A program made the translations under genes and the position numbers. DNA of 64,000 nt, taken from Quillaja saponaria (taxonomy: Eukaryota; Streptophyta; Magnoliopsida; Fabales; Quillajaceae). Position 1 is the stretch's first letter; each line of letters starts with the position of its first letter. The stretch covers positions 10,044,001 through 10,108,000 of the forward strand of contig CM055607.1 of the NCBI GenBank assembly GCA_029379385.1, in the 5' to 3' direction. Positions 1 through 11,407 of this stretch are shown here, one piece after another. The notes beneath the pieces were generated by a model, which searched no databases, had not been told where the DNA came from, and worked only from the letters and a program-made list of their open reading frames with translations.

Positions 1-38
1 CTAATGTGTTCTTATGTTCCTTTGTATTTCTTTAAAAG

Positions 39-2852
39 GGTCTTCTAAGAACAGACAAGAGGTCCATTGATGTCTCTTCTGCACTGTTTCTTCCCGTTAC
101 TATTTGAAAACTCTTATTATTGCTTAATTGCTTTCCTTCTTTTTAACCATAAATTTAGTTATTCTTCCGAATATTACTTAGTGGTAATCAGGTTGAGTAT
201 TTCTTATATAAAGCACTTGTACTTTCAGAAGGCTTCAACAAACCCAAAGAAGTCTCCAGCATCAAAAGGTTGTCAATTTTCCTAACTCCTTCTTGTAATT
301 ATGAAATAATTGTGAGTAATGTACTAAAACAATTAGTGTTGTTTTCCAGTTTCCAGCAAAAAGTGGCAGCATGCTGGTTCAAAAAGGAAGATTAATCAGG
401 TTAAGTCTTCCCATAATTTTCTGAATCTCTTGAACTTACAAAAGGACTTGAGCTCTTGATACTGTTGTAAAGAGTACTTCATGTGGGACTGTGTTGGGTT
501 CATGTTCAGTTACTTTTGCAGGATGAAGGGTCCAAGAAAAAGGCAAAAAATATCAAGGGAAAAGATGCTGGTAAGTACTTTGCCTCCCACCACCCCAAAA
601 AGTAGAAATGGAAAAAGTGGCCAACAGGATGACATTGTTATTAATGAATTAGTTGCTCTATGTGCATGTGTGCATAACTGCATATTTGATAAGACCATTC
701 GCAGATAATGCATGACTTTGAGAACTCGCTCATTGTAGCAATGCAAGAAAGTACGAACACAATAAACTTTTAATTGGAGCGGGAAGGGATTCAACTAATT
801 ATGAGCATAATGCTGGAAGTTGAGGCTATAAATGCATATACTGAATCTTGAAAATGCAGTGTCTTTTGTTTGGGCATGATTGAATCAACACTTGATAAGG
901 TGTGGACCCCAAATTGTCCTGGGTTCAAGTATTTATGGAGATTGACTAATTTGTTTCAATTTTTTTTTTTTTTAAGACTTCCCTAATGCATGTAGAAAAA
1001 ACAACAGGATTCCTTTTTCAACTATGCATTATAACAAGTCAATTTATAACTGATTTGGATCTTCTTCTAGATGGCATCAGAAGCAGTATTTGGCCGCTTT
1101 TCTGACAGTGCCTCTCTGCCAGCATACCTGTGCATGTTTATTTTCCTCCCTTCAATATAAGAAATTAAAAGTGCATTAAAAATGTCGTTGTTAATAGCAA
1201 GTCAGCTTTGTGATTTTGTTAGTAAATTTTCCTAGTTATACATCAAGATAATCTTCTATATATCCATATGACCATAAATCTACATGGAATTTTAGTTCTT
1301 TGTATGAATTTTTATGCTTTTCCAAACTATATGCTGAAATCATGTTTCTTGTCTTCAAAAGTAGTTGCTGCGTATATGTTGCTTTGGCAGATTTACCTTA
1401 TCAATTCTGTCCATAATTTGCAGGGGAAAATATCATGGAGAAAAGGAAAGAATGTGAGGTATTTTTCTGATCTTGGAACCTTAGGTGACACTCACTATGG
1501 GATTATGTATTGTCAATAGTGAATTTTTTTTTTTCTTCCAATGGTTTCTAATATTGATGGGGGCGGGAGAAGTTTGTTTAACTCTCAGCATCTTTCTTGT
1601 TATTTCTAATCCAAGTATGAAATGGAGTTTGGGCTCTAGTTTAAAAAAAACATCCTATGTCTGTGATTCTTTTGACGCATCTCATCAATCTTTTGAAAAC
1701 TAACATTCATTCACCATGCTCTATGTTAATGTTTCCTGAAGTTTCTTTACAAATTTGGCAAATTAAATAAGCTTACAGATTTTTTTAACTCTATCTATAA
1801 TAGAATCTGATTGTCAATATTCCCTGCGTCTTTAAATCCCGAACATGATTGTTGATGTAGGTTTTCCGTCCTTGAGTTTGATTGGTGTATCTGTCTCCTA
1901 TACTGTTTAATTGCCATTGATTGACTTTGGAGTGCTACATGTTCTACCGTTGCTGATAGGCTGTTGAGATTTTCTCCAACTCTTTGGTTTTGAAACTGCT
2001 TCTGAAGCTTTTCCTTTTTTTTTTTTGGGGGGGGTGGGAGGAGTGGTGGCACTCTATTTCAGTGAGTGGTTGGTATATGTATTGACTTGAAAAGACAATT
2101 CTATAACTCAGTTACACCTAGTACAATATGTGGCTCGTTAACTTGGGTTATACGAAAGTCATCTATAAGTCAATGGTGTAGGGTCAACCGGTCAAGAGAG
2201 AGAAAGCGAAAAACAACATAAAAGTAACTTCCTATAAAAAAATTGAACATAACATGTTTTCTCAAACTTTAATCAGATTCAAAGTTATATTTTATATTAA
2301 GGTTATGACTTATGAATGACAAATTCTTTTGCATATGTGAAGCATCCATTGATCTGGAATTCCCTATCATGTAAGGGTTTATTGATGCCAGTATTAGTGA
2401 GGTCCTTCCAGTATGAATGTCATATGGTTCTAGATCTATTCATAAATTAAAAGTATCTTATATTTTATTAGAGTAAGTGATGTTTTATTTATCATTAATT
2501 GTGAAGTTAGACCAACATTGTTGATAAACATTGTAGGTTGAAGATGATGACATTGAAGAATTCTCGAGTGCTTCACAGGTAATTTTACATGGCTGTAATA
2601 TATATTGAAGTTTGCATTGCAAGCACGTGACACTTGAAACTTGTAAACTAATATCTCCGAGATTCAAGTGGAACTGACGATATTAATTACTTAGTGAACT
2701 TTAAGCTCTCCGAACCTCAGAAGTCGGAAATGTGAAATATATAACAGGCACTGGATCTGAATTCTACAATGATTAACTGCTTTTACCTTTAATTTATTTA
2801 TGACTTTCATGTTCAGGATATTGATGATAGTGATGAAGATTGGGCTGCTTGA
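39..2852 (+). CDS. 3' part of an unidentified gene with a Lys-rich then acidic C-terminal tail
   Basis: Seven exons can be chained in frame to a stop at 2850-2852: 39-61, 229-268, 350-399, 522-570, 1424-1458, 2537-2578 and 2817-2852. Each intron is GT-AG, and the exon phases fit (for example 40 nt ending in phase 1, then 50 nt, then 49 nt ending in phase 1, then 35 nt). The encoded tail of about 90 residues is rich in Lys and Ser (motifs such as NPKKSPASK and GSKKKAKNIKGK). It then turns strongly acidic (VEDDDIEEF) and ends in DIDDSDEDWAA. This composition is typical of a nuclear or DNA/chromatin-associated protein with a nuclear-localisation stretch, but I do not recognise the family. The 5' part lies outside the window. 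A possible extra exon near 1071-1130 would introduce a stop, so it was left out. Each exon is short, so some boundaries could be wrong. Confidence 0.55.
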
Positions 2853-3283
2853 GATTGTAACTATCAGCTGGAGGGCTCAAAGATGGCACTTAGCAGTTGA
2901 AATATGATGCTTTAGACTAACCAATCCTTATTTACCCCCCTCTGCATATGGAAGAGAAAAATATCCCTTGAAACGTGAGTCTGCCCAGCAACGATGCTTG
3001 AGTAAGGCTGAAGTAGGAAACTACAACAGATGTGTTAACTAGAATTTGTGTCAAGTCCTCACTAAAGAGCCTCGACTTTTTGTATGTAATGTCTCAATTT
3101 TATCACCGGGAGCGAGTAGGTGCCTTTCTTTTTTATTCGGATTTTTAAGACAATGCTTGGCCAGAATCAACATTCTCCACTTCCATAATATTAATAAGTA
3201 GAATTATATTTTACAGATTCATGAAGTAACTAGTGCAAGAGTAATAAAGCAACATACATTTTCTGATAAGCTAAAGTTTAGCT
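2853..3283. other. Convergent intergenic spacer (3' UTRs)
   Basis: This 431-bp stretch lies between the stop of the plus-strand gene and the stop of the minus-strand YSL gene. It should hold both 3' UTRs. I see no ORF, repeat or RNA gene in it. Confidence 0.6.
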
Positions 3284-6200
3284 TTAAGATGCTAAGAAAT
3301 TATCAACCTTGGCATTTGTTGCCCTTGACAGAAACTTCATGCAAATTGGTGGCTTAACCCCAGCAAGAGCAAGTACTGAAGCAGGCAAAGCCCATATACC
3401 ATCCCCACATATCAAACCAGAAGCAACTGCTGGTCCAAATGCATCTGCCTTGGCCTTGTTTAACTTTTCCCACACGAACAAGATCAGGCTCCCAAGACAC
3501 ATATCGATGGCAAAGTAGGGTCCAATATAGAAAGGTATTGCCATTGCCATGGGAAGCGGTATGAACCACCCCTTCTTACCTAATAAATCCTTAATCAAGT
3601 TTATCGCCATGGCTGCAACAAAGAAAACACAACAAAGCAAAAGGCAATTCTTTGGTAGAGATGAGAATCCCTCTACCCCAAGTATAGCCATGTTACGGTA
3701 TACAATTGCAAAGGGAGCAGGATATTGACTTCCAGGCATACCAAGTCCATCAAAGGCATTATAGAAAAGCCAAAAGACACAAGGAGCTATTATGCAGCCC
3801 ATTGCTGTGCCAATTACTTGGCTTACAAACATGGCTCTAGGTGAAGCAAGAGTAAGGTACCCAGTCTTAAAATCTTGCATCAAGTCCGAAGCTGTTGAGA
3901 CAATATTCATCATAACTCCACAGGCTGCTAGACCTGCCACAACTCCACCATGTTCAGCACCAGCCCATGCCCCAATCGTAAAGATGGCAAGCTTACCATA
4001 TGTGGATGCAAGGGACCAATCAGTTAGTCCACACCCATATGCATTACAGAATGCCAAGGTCGGTGCAAACAGGTAGATGACCAATATGTAATACCATTTG
4101 AGTTGATGAAAGATGTGTGGAAGAATGGCCATAGAGATTGCAGCAATTGCTACATAGCCTCCAACTGCAAACCATGTTGGTATTTGATCTTTAAGAAATA
4201 CCTGGGTTCGACGCCGATCATCGACAGATTTCTGAGGACTTGGGGGAGATGTCTGATCTGCAACAGGGAGAACATCCCTTCTTTTCTTGATCCAAAGTTG
4301 GTAATACAAGCCTGAAATCGTCCGTCTGAGCACCTTGAATAAATTATACAAACCATCTCCCAGGATCATGGCTATGGATATAAATACCTGAATTCAAAAT
4401 GTTAAGGTAAATTTCCTGTAACTTGGAAAGCATTTCAGAGCATGCATATATTAGAAGTACAATACAGTGGCTGCTCTAGAGGAATCTCACCTTGTAACCC
4501 TGGAGGCCATGGAGGCTGGTTGAACTGAGTTCTGCAGGGTACCAATCACCCTTTCTGTTTTCTATGAGAGGCCACATTAGACCCCAAGAAAGAATTCCTC
4601 CAAGTAGCAAGGAGATATTTATGATGTATGGGCAAATCATTCCCACTCCAACATAGGTGGCTGAGAAATCAAAATAAAACCTGCAAATTTAACATGGCTG
4701 GCATATGTTAAAATATGTTTCTTAATAAGTTAAAATGAGTTTTTGTTGGATGTAAATATTTAGTTACATAGGGATATTTTAATACTTCACCCGACAATAC
4801 AACAAGATTTTCTCCTAAAATTCCTACTTGGTATCAGAGCTCCGAAATTAGCCTTTACTTGCCACTGTATTAGCCACTGCCACCACCGCCGCCGCTTCCG
4901 CCGTCGTGAACAGTATTTTCCAGCAAGACCCACCAGAATCAACCAGCAGATCCTAAATTGCCTCGTTCGGGCAACCAAAACCCCCAAACTTTCATTCAGA
5001 AAGGACTTAAGATCAGGGAGTAATTTAAGTTTATCAGTTCGTGGCCCTATTTTTGTTTTTTCTGAAATTCTTCAATCTGGGAGGTTTTCAGCCGTTTTCT
5101 TCCACTTTTTGGCCTTTATTGGCTTCGATTTGAGTGGTTAAGTTGATTGTTTAGGTCGATTTGGAAGGAGAAACCTGTTTGGGTGATTTGTTCTTCATGG
5201 GTTGTGATTCGGGGTACTGTAGCTGTGTTTTTTGTGTTCTATTTGACAGAGTTTTGCATGTTGGTTGCATTTGCAGGCAGTGGGTAGTACTTTTATAGGC
5301 TCATTGGGTGCTTTGTTGACTGATTTGGCTATGGATTGTCTTATTTCCTTGTTGTGATTCCTTTTTTGCTGCGGATTGAAGTTGATTTGGACTGCATTCC
5401 TTGTTTTCAGCTGGTATCTGTCACTCTTGGGTTCTTTTCAGAAATAATTTGAGTGATAAAGTGTCCTAAAGGCTGATTTTGAAAGGGAGAGTCTCTTTTG
5501 CTGCAATTTGTTTGTTGGTTAAGCTGCCTGAGTGTGAATAATTGTTGGGGGACAATACTATAAGTTGTTGTTATGGAGTTTAATGGAATAGAACTCTTGT
5601 CATGTGAAAACACAAACTCCGCTCCTCTTAGTACAAAAGAATTGCAATTTCTTAAGTACTTGTTGGGTAGACTAGGTTGCAATTCTCATATGAGATCATC
5701 TAGTTTTGCAAATGCTCTTCATGCACATTTATCTTTTGATTCAAACCCATTGATTATAAACTCTGGTGCTTCGGATCATATGACGAGTACTGACGAGTAC
5801 CTCTAGTAGTTTTTCTTCATATTTCCCTTGCTCTGGTAAAGAAAAAGTTTGAGTAGCCGATGGTTCTCTGTCATATATTTAAGGGAAATGTTTTATTAGT
5901 TGTACTCCTTCGTTGACCTTGTCATCTGTTCTTCATGTTCCCAAGTTTTCCATGAACCTTTTATCTATTAGTACTATCATTGAAGACTTAAATTGTAAAG
6001 TATTTTTTGATTCATCTTCTTGTGTATTTCAGGAATTGGGAATGGGAAAAATACTTATGGTAAAGAGCACAATGGGTTGTATTTGTTAGAATATGGTCCT
6101 GAGATCTTGTCTAAAGACAATACTAGTGGTCAGGCTCTTCTTAATAGTTCTATCACTTCTTCTCAGCAAGAGTTAGTTCAGTGGCATCGTCGCTTAGGAC

Positions 6201-9200
6201 ATCTATCTTTTTTGGTTTTGGAAAATATGTTTCCTAATTTACTCAAGTAATGTACTATGAGCAATTTGACTTGTGACACTTGTGATTTTGCAAAAACACG
6301 CTCTTCTTATCCTCCAAAGAACATTAAGAGTACTTCTCCATTTGTGCTTATACATTCTGATGTCTGGGGTCCTAGCCGGGTTGTCTCAGTATCTGGTTAT
6401 AGGTGGTTTGTTATATTTATTGATTGTTATAGTCGAATTACTTAGGTGTATCTAATGCGTGCAAAGAATAAAGTGTTTTAATGCTTTCAGATGTTTCACA
6501 AGCTAATTTGCACTCAATTGGATGCTAAAGTTAAAGTTTTGAGAAGTGATAATAGTACTGAGTATATTGAATGATCCTTCCAAAAGTATCTTTGCGATCA
6601 TGGTATACTTCATCAAACTAACTGTGTTAATACATCTGCTCAGAATGGTGTTGCAGAACACAAAAACAGACATCTATTAGAGGTACCAAGATCATTGATG
6701 TTTACTATGAATGTTCCAAAAACTTATGGGGGGATGCAGTTCTTTCTGCTGCTTATCTTATCAATCGAATGCCATTACGAGCTCTTGAGTTTAAGACTCA
6801 TTTGGATCTTCTTCTCCGAAATTGTTCATTTATTGTTCCTCCTAAAGTTTTTGGTTGTGTTTGTTTTGTGCATGAGCACAAAAAGGATATCAGTAAACTT
6901 GACCCGAAAGCACTTAAATGTATCTTTATTGGGTATTCTGCAACTCAGAAGGGATATAAGTGCTACCACCCACCTACCAGGAAGACTTATGTCAGCATGG
7001 ATGTCACCATTCGAGAATCCGAGGCTTACTTCTCTTCGTCATATCTTCAGGGGGAGAGCTATAGTGAGGAAGAGTTGACTCATGGAGGTCAGGGGGAGTG
7101 GATATCATCCTTGGAGTTGACTTATAGAAATTAGGGGGAGAGAATATCATCTTTGGAAGAAGAAGAAGAAAATAACATGGAGACGGAAAATGAAGAGATT
7201 GTAAATCAGGAGAATGTAGTGGAGGTTGAGAAAGAGAATGATGGTGAATCTCTTAATGGCAGTAAGGGTCTTATAAGGCAGGAGAATGATGATTTGCTTA
7301 CGTACAGTGGAAGAAAACATAAAGTTACAACAATCGAAAGTGCTTTACCTAGCCAAGAGGCAATCCCGAACTCAGTTCCACAACCAACACAAACTCCTTT
7401 GAGTAGTAAGTCTACATATCCTACTCTTCCTTACTCTTCAAATCTATCTTGTGATATTCCTAATATTGATGATATTACTCTTCCAATTGTAACTAGAAAA
7501 GGAGTTAGAGCATGTACTCAGCATCATATCTCTAACTATATCTCATATGATTCATTGTCTCCATCCTATAGAGCTTTTGTGTCCTCTTTGTTGTCTGTGT
7601 CTATTCTACAGGAATTGGAAAGAAGCACTTGTTAATCCTAAATGGGAGGATGCTATGGTTGAAGAAATGAAAGCTTTATCTAAAAATAATACTTGGGAAC
7701 TTGCTAGTCTTCCTTATGGAAAACGAGCTGTTAGCTGTAAATGGGTCTTTACTATTAAGAGGAAAGCTGATGGGACAATTGAGAGATACAAAGCTAGACT
7801 TGTTGTAAGAGGATTCACTCAAACTTATGGGGTGGATTATCAAGAAACCTTTGCTCCTGTTGCCAAGATGAATTCAATCAGAGTTCTTATCTCTTGTGCA
7901 GTAAATCTTGGTTGGGACTTGCAGCAGCTGGATGTAAAGAATGCTTTCTTGCATGGAGACCTTGCTGAGGAAGTTTATATGGAGATTCCCCCGGGCTTTT
8001 CCTGTCAAAAGACTGAAGGGAAGGTATGCAAGTTGAAAAAGTCCTTGTATGACCTCAAACAGTCACCCCGAGCCTAGTTTGATAGATTCCAAAAAGCAAT
8101 GCTTTCTTTTGGATACCAACAAAGCAATGCTGACCACACCATGTTTGTAAAGCATTGTCATGGGAGGATTACTATTCTTATTGTCTATGTTGATGATTTG
8201 TGACAGGAGATAATCCTATAGAGGTATCCAAGTTAAAAAATCATCTTGCCAGAGAATTTGAGATCAAGGATTTAGGGAAGCTTAGTTACTTCCTTGGAAT
8301 CGAAATTGCTCATTCTGAAAAGGGTATCTTCCTATCTCAAAGAAAGTATGTTCTTGATTTGCTAGAAGAGACATGTATGCTTGGATGTAAGCCTGCGCAC
8401 ACACCTATTAAAGAAAACCACAAGTTATAGAGTGGTGATGGAGAATGTGTTGATAGAGAGAGATACCAACAATTGGTTGGAAAGTTGCTTTATTTATCTC
8501 ACACTCGTCCAGACATTGCTTATGCTGTCAGTGTAGTTAGTCAGTTTATGCATGATCCTCATTCTGCTCATTTGGATGCAGTTCATCGCATATTGTGATA
8601 CTTGAAATCTGCACCTGGGAAGGGACTCATTTTTGAAAACCATAAAAGCCTGAAGTTGGAAGCTTATACAGATGCAGATTGGGCTAGCTCACTTGATGAT
8701 AGGAGATCTACTTCAGGATACTGCATATTTGTTGGTGGGAATCTAGTGTCGTGGAGAAGCAAGAAATAGACTGTGGTTGCTAGATCTAGTGCTGAAGCAG
8801 AATATAGAGCGATGGCTCATGGGACGTGTGAGTTGTTATGGCTTAAAACGTTAATGGAAGATCTCAAATTAACTGTAGAAAAACTCTTTCTGCTGTATTG
8901 TGACAACATCGCAACTATCAACATAACTCACAACCCAGTTCAACATGACCGTATAAAATACATTGAGATTGACAAACATTTTATTAAGGAAAAATTAGAC
9001 TCTAAGCTCATTTGTATACCTTTTGTAAGGTCTGTGAACCAATTAGCTGATGTGTTCACGAAAGGTCTTGGTAACTGTGATTTTCATCCTATTATTTGCA
9101 AAATGGGCATGAGAGATATCTATGCTCTATCTTGAGGGGAGTGTTGGATGTAAATATTTAGTTACGTAGGGATATTTCAGTACTTTACCCTTTAGAAGTT

Positions 9201-10449
9201 TATATATATCATAGGTTGTAATTGTTTTGACAATACAACAAGATTTTCTACTAAAATTCCTACTGTTTTCATTTGACAAAATATATATAACTTAAATTGC
9301 TATATGTACGTACTTGTATTGATATGCTTTGAGCCCCAGAGAAGGAAACTGTGCAAATCCACAATCTTCTTTGTCTTCAGAGTTGGCAGTGTAAAACCAT
9401 TGGAAAAAACTCCACAAGAAACTGAAAGAGAAGAACTTCCCTAATGCTCTCACTTGTTTCCTGAAAGAGCAGAATAGAAATAGTCAACTGATTAGAGTGT
9501 CATAATCATCTCTTATGAAGGAATCTAAATAGAAGGTATCAGCTGTTACAATGCCTTACTTAGCTAATTTGGCTCCTTTAGAAGTGTGGAAGCTGTTGAT
9601 AAGAAGAGCGGTTGCAGTACCACTTGGATACGTCAATTTGAAGTCTATGATCATGATCTGAAACCAACTTACAGCAATCAAGATTATATAATAGAAAAGA
9701 ATATGAAAGTGTTTCAATTTTTTATACTTAATACTGCAAGAATGGATGCACCTTCCTGAGAGGCACCACAGAGAATAGACCAAGAAAGCTAACGACAAAC
9801 AGAAAGCCAATTATCCATCCTAATGAAGGGTTTTTGAATTCTCCAGTTTCTGATGATTGTTTGGCAATGCGCTCACTCAGTGCAAAAAGATAACTCCCGA
9901 AGCCTCCTGTTGGTGAAAGCAATCGGAAAATGGTGCTTTCATAATTAAACTCCACAGCTAATAATTTCTTAGAAAATAAGTAACCATGGTTCAGAAAGAA
10001 TGATATCATGTTAGATGATTAGATAAATAAGTGATCGAAAGAGTACCACTAAAAGCTATCCCAGAGGAGGCAACAACACAGGTCTGTATCACAGTGTTCT
10101 CCTGCCTAGTAAAAGGCTGCTTCAACATACCAGACTTCTCCAGGAACTTGGTCCAAGTTTTGACAAAAAAGAAACCCAGAAGGCCAGCAGACACATTAAG
10201 TGAAGGTATAATTCCAGCAGTGAGATTGAGCTTCATAACTATGAAACTGAACAAAATGCTTAGTATAAAGCTCACAACAAAAGCTCTGATGGTCAGCTGC
10301 CTTTTCCATGATGGCACCTCTTCATTCTCAAACACCCTCTCCCTGGTCAGTTCCTCCTTTTTGATCATTTCCCTGTTTTGGTTAGGATCATGTTCACCTT
10401 CAGAATGAAATTCATTTTCCATCCTCTCCTCACTTCCATTTTGAGTCAT
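3284..10449 (-). CDS. YSL: YSL metal-nicotianamine transporter, copy A (retrotransposon in intron 4)
   Basis: Yellow-stripe-like (OPT superfamily) transporter. The family moves metal-nicotianamine complexes such as Fe(II), Cu and Zn across plasma membranes, mainly in vascular tissue. Six exons on the minus strand: 10047-10449, 9752-9906, 9560-9657, 9314-9460, 4491-4680 and 3284-4387. They total 2097 nt, an exact multiple of three, giving 698 residues, normal for the YSL1/2/3 group (about 670-700). Recognisable blocks are [17 protein letters not shown] and [17 protein letters not shown] in exon 1, [17 protein letters not shown] across exons 2-3, [17 protein letters not shown] in exon 5, and [18 protein letters not shown] and [17 protein letters not shown] in exon 6. 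Many hydrophobic membrane segments are visible. Intron 4 (4681-9313) is swollen by an antisense copia element, yet both splice sites are intact. The start ATG at 10449 is the first Met of the conserved frame. The gene looks functional; which YSL subtype it is remains inference. Confidence 0.93.
4744..4828 (+). repeat. Left (5') LTR of the copia element, internally deleted
   Basis: The 85-bp sequence runs from TGTTGGATG to TTCCTACT and matches both ends of the 123-bp right LTR. It lacks about 38 bp from the middle, the part holding the TATATATATC stretch in the right copy, so its promoter is probably lost. Confidence 0.88.
4829..4840 (+). other. Copia primer-binding site (initiator-Met tRNA type)
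   Basis: TGGTATCAGAGC directly follows the LTR. It is the usual plant Ty1-copia primer site, complementary to initiator methionine tRNA. Confidence 0.9.
5573..9135 (+). pseudogene. Broken copia pol (protease, integrase, RT, RNase H)
   Basis: The fragments lie in several frames. About 5745-5806 holds the protease motif ([10 protein letters not shown]). About 6170-6250 holds the GAG-pre-integrase segment ([10 protein letters not shown]). About 6257-7134 is integrase (SDVWGPSRV, then the C-terminal core near [13 protein letters not shown]). About 7620-8430 is the RVT_2 reverse transcriptase ([32 protein letters not shown], and the catalytic YVDD at about 8187-8198). About 8773-9135 is RNase H ([10 protein letters not shown], then a D-containing [10 protein letters not shown]). 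In-frame stops at about 6443, 8076, 8596 and 8767 replace residues conserved in the family, and a deletion just after YVDD shifts the frame. No gag was found upstream. Confidence 0.88.
9142..9264 (+). repeat. Right (3') LTR of the copia element
   Basis: This is the 123-bp LTR, from TGTTGGATG to TTCCTACT. It includes a TATATATAT-containing segment missing from the left copy and is followed by the target duplicate GTTTT. Such a short LTR fits the small plant copia lineages. Confidence 0.9.
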
Positions 10450-11407
10450 TTTTCCTTTGTAGTTAATTACTGGAATATTGGGTTATGAATCTGGGGCCTG
10501 GGCAAAGAATCTCATAAAGGATGTGAATCTTTTTTTGGAGGTGTTTATTTAGGGAGGCGGTCTTATCTATGCATTTATATATGGTTTATGGAGACAAAAA
10601 AGTGATCCCAGTGGTGCTGGTATTGAATGGCCGGGAATCACAAACAGACAGAATAGATGATGCCCGTTTTCTTGTGACCTTTTGTTACTATGTTGCACTT
10701 TCAAAGGATGAATCGACGTTTTGGCAATTCTGTATGATTGTATTGTTTTTTGTTACATCACAATGTGAACTCGTAGGTTTCCTCTCAATTATTGAAAGGA
10801 AACATAAATAAACAAAACAATTAGATGTCATTATCAATCTAGAGTCTGAACTTTGTTTATGCCTTACCCCAACATCTGCTTAATTCAGTTTGAGTGAAAA
10901 TAGTAGTTTCTCTTTAATAAACGTTTGTCACAATCCCTTGTAAAAAGCTAATAGAGAACAATGTGAAAAAGACATATTAGGCGCCAGTTGGTTGTTTTAT
11001 TATTGTCCATTATTGGTTTTTACAGTTTGTTAGATTCCATAGAAAACCTTATTCTGGAGTTACAATATTATAGTTTTTGCATGACTACAACTGTGATCAG
11101 TTAATTGAAACCTGCCAATGACAAATCAGGTAAATTTAATACTGGATTCAAACGATGGTTATGAGTTTAAACGTTCTGTGTCAAATTTATTTCAGTATTC
11201 CCGCTGGAGAAAAGAAAGCAACAAAGAGATGAATCTTCTGAAAGAAAAGACCTTTCCTTTTTTATGTCTGTATAAACATACACTCTTTACATTTCTGACC
11301 CCAGAATTTGCAAAGGGAAGAAGGACCCAAGAACAATGGTATTTTACAGATTGATGAACTAATAACAAGCATATGAGTAACACAATTTTATATGCTAAGC
11401 TATAGCT
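10450..11407. other. Spacer between the tandem YSL genes
   Basis: The 958 bp hold the presumed promoter and 5' UTR of YSL copy A (right after 10449) and the 3' UTR of copy B. The sequence is AT-rich with no coding signal, and no regulatory element could be called with confidence. Confidence 0.5.

Larger units (their letters stand above)
4744..9264 (+). mobile_element. Decayed Ty1-copia LTR retrotransposon in YSL intron 4
   Basis: The element begins TGTTGGATG and is bounded by two related LTRs. The 5-bp target duplication GTTTT lies at 4739-4743 and 9265-9269. A tRNA-iMet-type primer site (TGGTATCAGAGC) directly follows the left LTR, and a purine tract (TTGAGGGGAG) directly precedes the right LTR. 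The domain order protease, integrase, reverse transcriptase, RNase H defines Ty1-copia. The coding region is on the plus strand, opposite to the host YSL gene. No gag is recognisable between the primer site and the protease motif, so the copy is internally deleted, and several stops and frameshifts break pol. It is non-autonomous and old. Confidence 0.93.

Noticed and set aside
1071..1130. Possible extra exon (ASEAVFGRFSDSASLPAY)
   Set aside because: The phase from the preceding exon gives a stop inside it, whereas skipping it joins 570 to 1424 in frame.
3309..4315. Plus-strand ORFs across the YSL last exons (also 11442-11708)
   Set aside because: Antisense shadows of the conserved transporter frame.
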